From positions 47,071-111,070 of the forward strand of contig QJNS01000253.1 of NCBI GenBank assembly GCA_004154925.1: DNA of 64,000 nt. Reading direction: 5' to 3'. This document shows positions 60,756 through 64,000 of the stretch, one piece after another. Position numbers and translations under genes: made by a program. The notes below the pieces were generated by a model. The model worked only from the letters and a program-made list of their open reading frames with translations. It was not told the origin of the DNA and did no database searches. Numbering within the stretch: position 1 is the first letter of the stretch; each line of letters starts with the position of its first letter. The stretch comes from Monosporascus cannonballus (Eukaryota > Ascomycota > Sordariomycetes > Xylariales).

Positions 60756-63700
60756 GGACGCTACTTAGGGAGGAGGATGGGCGCAGGGGCGGGCTTCATT
60801 GTCATTTCAGCGGCATTTTTTTTGATACCCCGGCTGGCGATTCGAGTTGGAAGCACTGGTTTTTGCCAGTGGACGGGGAGTACCGGTTCCGTGAGATAGG
60901 CGTAGGGGAACGGGAACTTTCAGGGGAGAGAAGTTCTGATGCTTTCTAGTGGCTCATTGAGTTTCGAGAGGAATACGCCGGCGTGGCGGAAAATGTGAAT
61001 GAATCAACAAGTTTGTACTCGGATCCTGCAAAGTGATTTGTAATTATCCCGGTTTTATTTGAGGTCGGGATATTTTGTGGGTTGCAGAAACCCATTGCCT
61101 GCCTTGTTCGTCCTTCGATATGTGGTGTACACAAATGCTTGAGGGGTCGCATGGCAAGCGGACCCGTAAGATACGGGAATCGAGGCCATGAGGCGAACAC
61201 AGATGAGTGAGATAGTGGACTAGGGGGATGGTTAGTTATATAAAGCAGGATGCTTCGTCAGGAGTCGAGGCAAAGACGTCGGAGGAGAAAGTACAAGGTC
61301 TTTCTAACCTACGTGAGCCTATTATATTGGATGTTCTGTCAGTTTCGATCCTCCGTGTCCTACCACCCACCTGCCTCGGCATTAACAAGACGAATCGGTG
61401 CCAGTATGGCGGAAAGTAATATATTTAAGCGCACCGCTTCAAAGCCGTAGAAAAACTTGGATGTAAATTTTTAGAATAATTTGGTATAATTACCTGGTTT
61501 TTGACCCTCTGATTCCCGCATTTGGGTTTATCCTACCCAGATATATGAGGTTGAAGAGGCTTAATTACTATGACTAAAGCCCATCTCGGTACCTGCAAGG
61601 CACAGGGCATGTGAGAAAGTCTTACGTACTTGACAAGCGGGATGGGACAGATCAAGCCCTACGGGCGGGTATCCATTAGTAATTCAGAAAGCTTATTAAC
61701 GGTTACCAGTTTTTGAGGCTCATTGATTGAGGATGAGAATGATGTCTGTCGCCACTCCAAAAACCGACTCACGACTTCCTAGGTAGGTAATGTCAATCGG
61801 TGCCCCAGAAGTCACCATGCAAATGCCATTCGACACCAAGCTCTTCCAAGGATCGGAAGAGCTGTTCGATTATGCAGGAGCGTGCAAGGTAGGACCGCTG
61901 GGCTGCCAAGACACGATTTCGTTAACGAATGAGAAATATGCCGCGTTCTGATTGGATGATAAGGGAGAGATATGGGAAACGATGCAGCAAGGGTAAAGTG
62001 AGAAATGCTCTTCTCCATGACCCTTTCGCAACGTGGAATTACCCTGTTCGAGTTAGGGATATTCCGCAGCTCTAAGGACGCTATGTATCGTAATGTTAGC
62101 ACGTACAAGGATCTGTGGCTGAAAACGAAAAGGAAATGAAGAAACCCTACATCTCTTTCTAGACCACGCGTTCTCTCTCCAATTCGATCTCGCTCGCGCA
62201 TGAACCGATGTCTCGTTTTGGAGGGTCGCATCGAGCGGTGCTACACGGGGGGGTTTCCTCGACAGGCGACATCCCATCCCATGGGGTTGGCGGGCAACCC
62301 TCCTTCCGTTGCGAGGAAGCAAAGCGTCACAAGCAGCTACGCCAGCTACGCGAACTTAGCATTCTCGTGTCGCATCGGCCCACGCGCACTCCGGGTTTCG
62401 TGGCGTCTGGATTCGGGGCGTAGTGCGCGCTTTCAAGTGAACGCGAGCAGATCTACACCAGGGACTCTATTATAGATGTATTGGTGATCAGGCTCTCTGG
62501 AGCTATGTATAGTAGATGCTTCAGGTATTCTTTTCGTAGATGTCGTCCAGTACAGGTAGACCCGTTTCGCTGCTTTGATCAAAATGCTCCGCGTCGGAGG
62601 GAAAATGGGTGCTCATATATACCAATCGCGATCGACATCGTTGAGGCCTGACCTATGACAAACGCCCGGGGGCCTAGAAGACTCAAGCCGGACATGACTT
62701 GTGCCCGCGAAGTCCGAATTGGAACCCATTAGGAAATTGTCAAGGCGGTACTCTTTGCCCGAGCAAAGCATGTAGCTGCTTGACATCAAGTCTCCAGGGT
62801 CCGGGGCTCGGCGGGGGCGAGAAATTTCGAATGCGGTCGTCACAGCGATGCCCTGCTGAAAGGAGTCGCGCGACTCGTTTCCGAGAATAGATATCTTATC
62901 GAGACTCGGTAGCGTTCTCTATTTGCTGGAGGGGGCGGTTGCAAATGGTTTCCGCATCTCTGAATAAACGATTGCGTAACGAGAATCCAGCAGATGGACC
63001 CACGCAAGCGGCGTTCCGCGCTAAGAAATCGATGCTCGAGCCTCGCCTTCTTGGGTTCCTTGGGCTTCTTGGCCCTAAGTTATTAAATGAGATCTAGGGA
63101 CCCACTTTAATTGTTATCAATCCTCGTCTGGTCGAAATCTTGCAACTGAACGTAAGTATACTCCTCCTCTTCACCCTTTACTCGGTATCTAGGTATGCAT
63201 TCCTGACAACGAAAGTTAAGACACGTAACGTACGTGCGGTCATGATTTGATTTCAAATGGGATTTGGGAACCAATCTTCTGCTGGTAAATGCCACCATGT
63301 ATGTCACGTGTATGTCGTGCTGTAGGTTAGGTAGGACTTGAGACGTGAGGGCTTGTATGCACGTCACTTCACTTAAAACGCCAAGTCTTACATACCTGCT
63401 TGGATTATTAGCTGAAGTTAGCGATTTTCTCCGGGCTGTTATCAGTACCCTCCCACCTCGAATCTCCTAGTCCTGTCGTGGCACCTGATCTCCTGTATCA
63501 TCCTAGGATTCCCTCCCTCGGAGCCCATCCGATACTCCGTACACTCCCGCGCAACCCGCAGCGCCCTGGCCTGGGCACACGGTTGTGGGAGGCTTTGATT
63601 GGTTTTAAGCTTCACGCTGTTCCCAAATCTGGCTCGGTAGCAACGAGGGTGGGTAAAAATATTAAGAAGACAGACTAGGTCCTCGACGTCAGCATTGCTT

Positions 63701-63907
63701 ACAACGAATGTTATGGAGGTATATATGATGCCTTCTCCCACGAATCCCTGTGGCGAGTTCCGAGTCAGCTTGTGAAAGCTGCTTGACGACTCATCTTTCC
63801 GGGCGGACGATGATATCCCCCTCCAAGATAGTGCTTCCGTAAAATCACAGACATAATCCGTCAGCTGTTCACCGACTTGAGGTAAAAGATAAGAGTTCAT
63901 CACCAAT

Positions 63908-63909
<2 letters not shown>
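60756..63909. other. 3' intergenic stretch
   Basis: Downstream of CRT10. A 154-codon minus-strand frame at 63442-63906 ends with a somewhat protein-like tail (GNPRMIQEIRCHDRTRRFEV), but it cannot be tied to a family and runs into the poly-G end, so it is not called. A TAGGTA-type element (CCTAGGTAGGTAA) lies at about 61778-61790. No RNA gene found. Confidence 0.35.

Positions 63910-64000
<91 letters not shown>
63910..64000. repeat. 91-nt homopolymeric G run at the window end
   Basis: Every base from 63910 to the last base is G. Such a run is not expected in fungal DNA. Two-colour Illumina chemistry reports missing signal as G, and an assembly or scaffolding step can keep such tails. An artefact is the likelier reading, but a real junction cannot be excluded. 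Confidence 0.95.

Noticed and set aside
63442..63906. 154-codon minus-strand open frame next to the poly-G end
   Set aside because: Start coincides with the artefact edge and no family could be recognised; possibly the end of a gene but unsupported.

Overview
The window is nuclear DNA of a filamentous ascomycete, most likely a Sordariomycete. Its genes are broken by short spliceosomal introns of about 50 to 150 nt with GT..AG ends, and exons rejoin in frame across them. It encodes fungal-type families (Zn2Cys6 factor, CRT10, SulP permease, Bub2, Fpr4). It also carries a kinase whose closest known relative is PUK1, the perithecium-unique kinase of Fusarium. I support 13 protein-coding genes in 64 kb. 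No tRNA, rRNA, CRISPR array or intact transposon could be recognised.

Layout. 0.7-2 kb (+): acidic protein of unknown function. 3.3-6.3 kb (-): PUK1/NDR-type kinase with an in-frame TAG. 7.3-9.0 kb (-): nucleolar FKBP prolyl isomerase Fpr4. 11.7-13.9 kb (-): membrane GT2 glycosyltransferase. 14-20 kb: gene-free. 20.1-20.9 kb (-): THOC5-like TREX subunit. 22.5-24.1 kb (+): PAQR/Izh3-like membrane protein. 25.5-27.1 kb (-): Bub2. 29.7-32.6 kb (+): sulfate permease. 33.6-34.9 kb (-): SWIM zinc-finger protein. 37.5-39.2 kb (-): divergent protein kinase. 39.4-45.6 kb: gene-free. 45.6-48.4 kb (+): Zn2Cys6 regulator. 50.7-52.0 kb (+): TauD-like dioxygenase. 52-58.2 kb: gene-free. 58.2-60.8 kb (+): CRT10. 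The window ends in 91 consecutive G.

The genes are mostly unrelated housekeeping functions (mRNA export, mitotic exit checkpoint, nucleotide supply, sulfate uptake, chromatin or rDNA prolyl isomerase). I see no biosynthetic cluster. The three large gene-free blocks are GC-balanced rather than AT-rich, so they do not look like heavily RIP-mutated DNA.

The most notable feature is in the kinase at 3.3-6.3 kb. The conserved motif CDWWSLG is encoded as C-D-stop-W-S-L-G, and the reading frame continues intact for 379 more codons. The TAG lies in the loop of a predicted RNA hairpin. This matches known sexual-stage A-to-I mRNA editing that turns UAG into UGG in PUK1. The unedited gene would give a 589-residue truncated kinase and the edited one about 969 residues.
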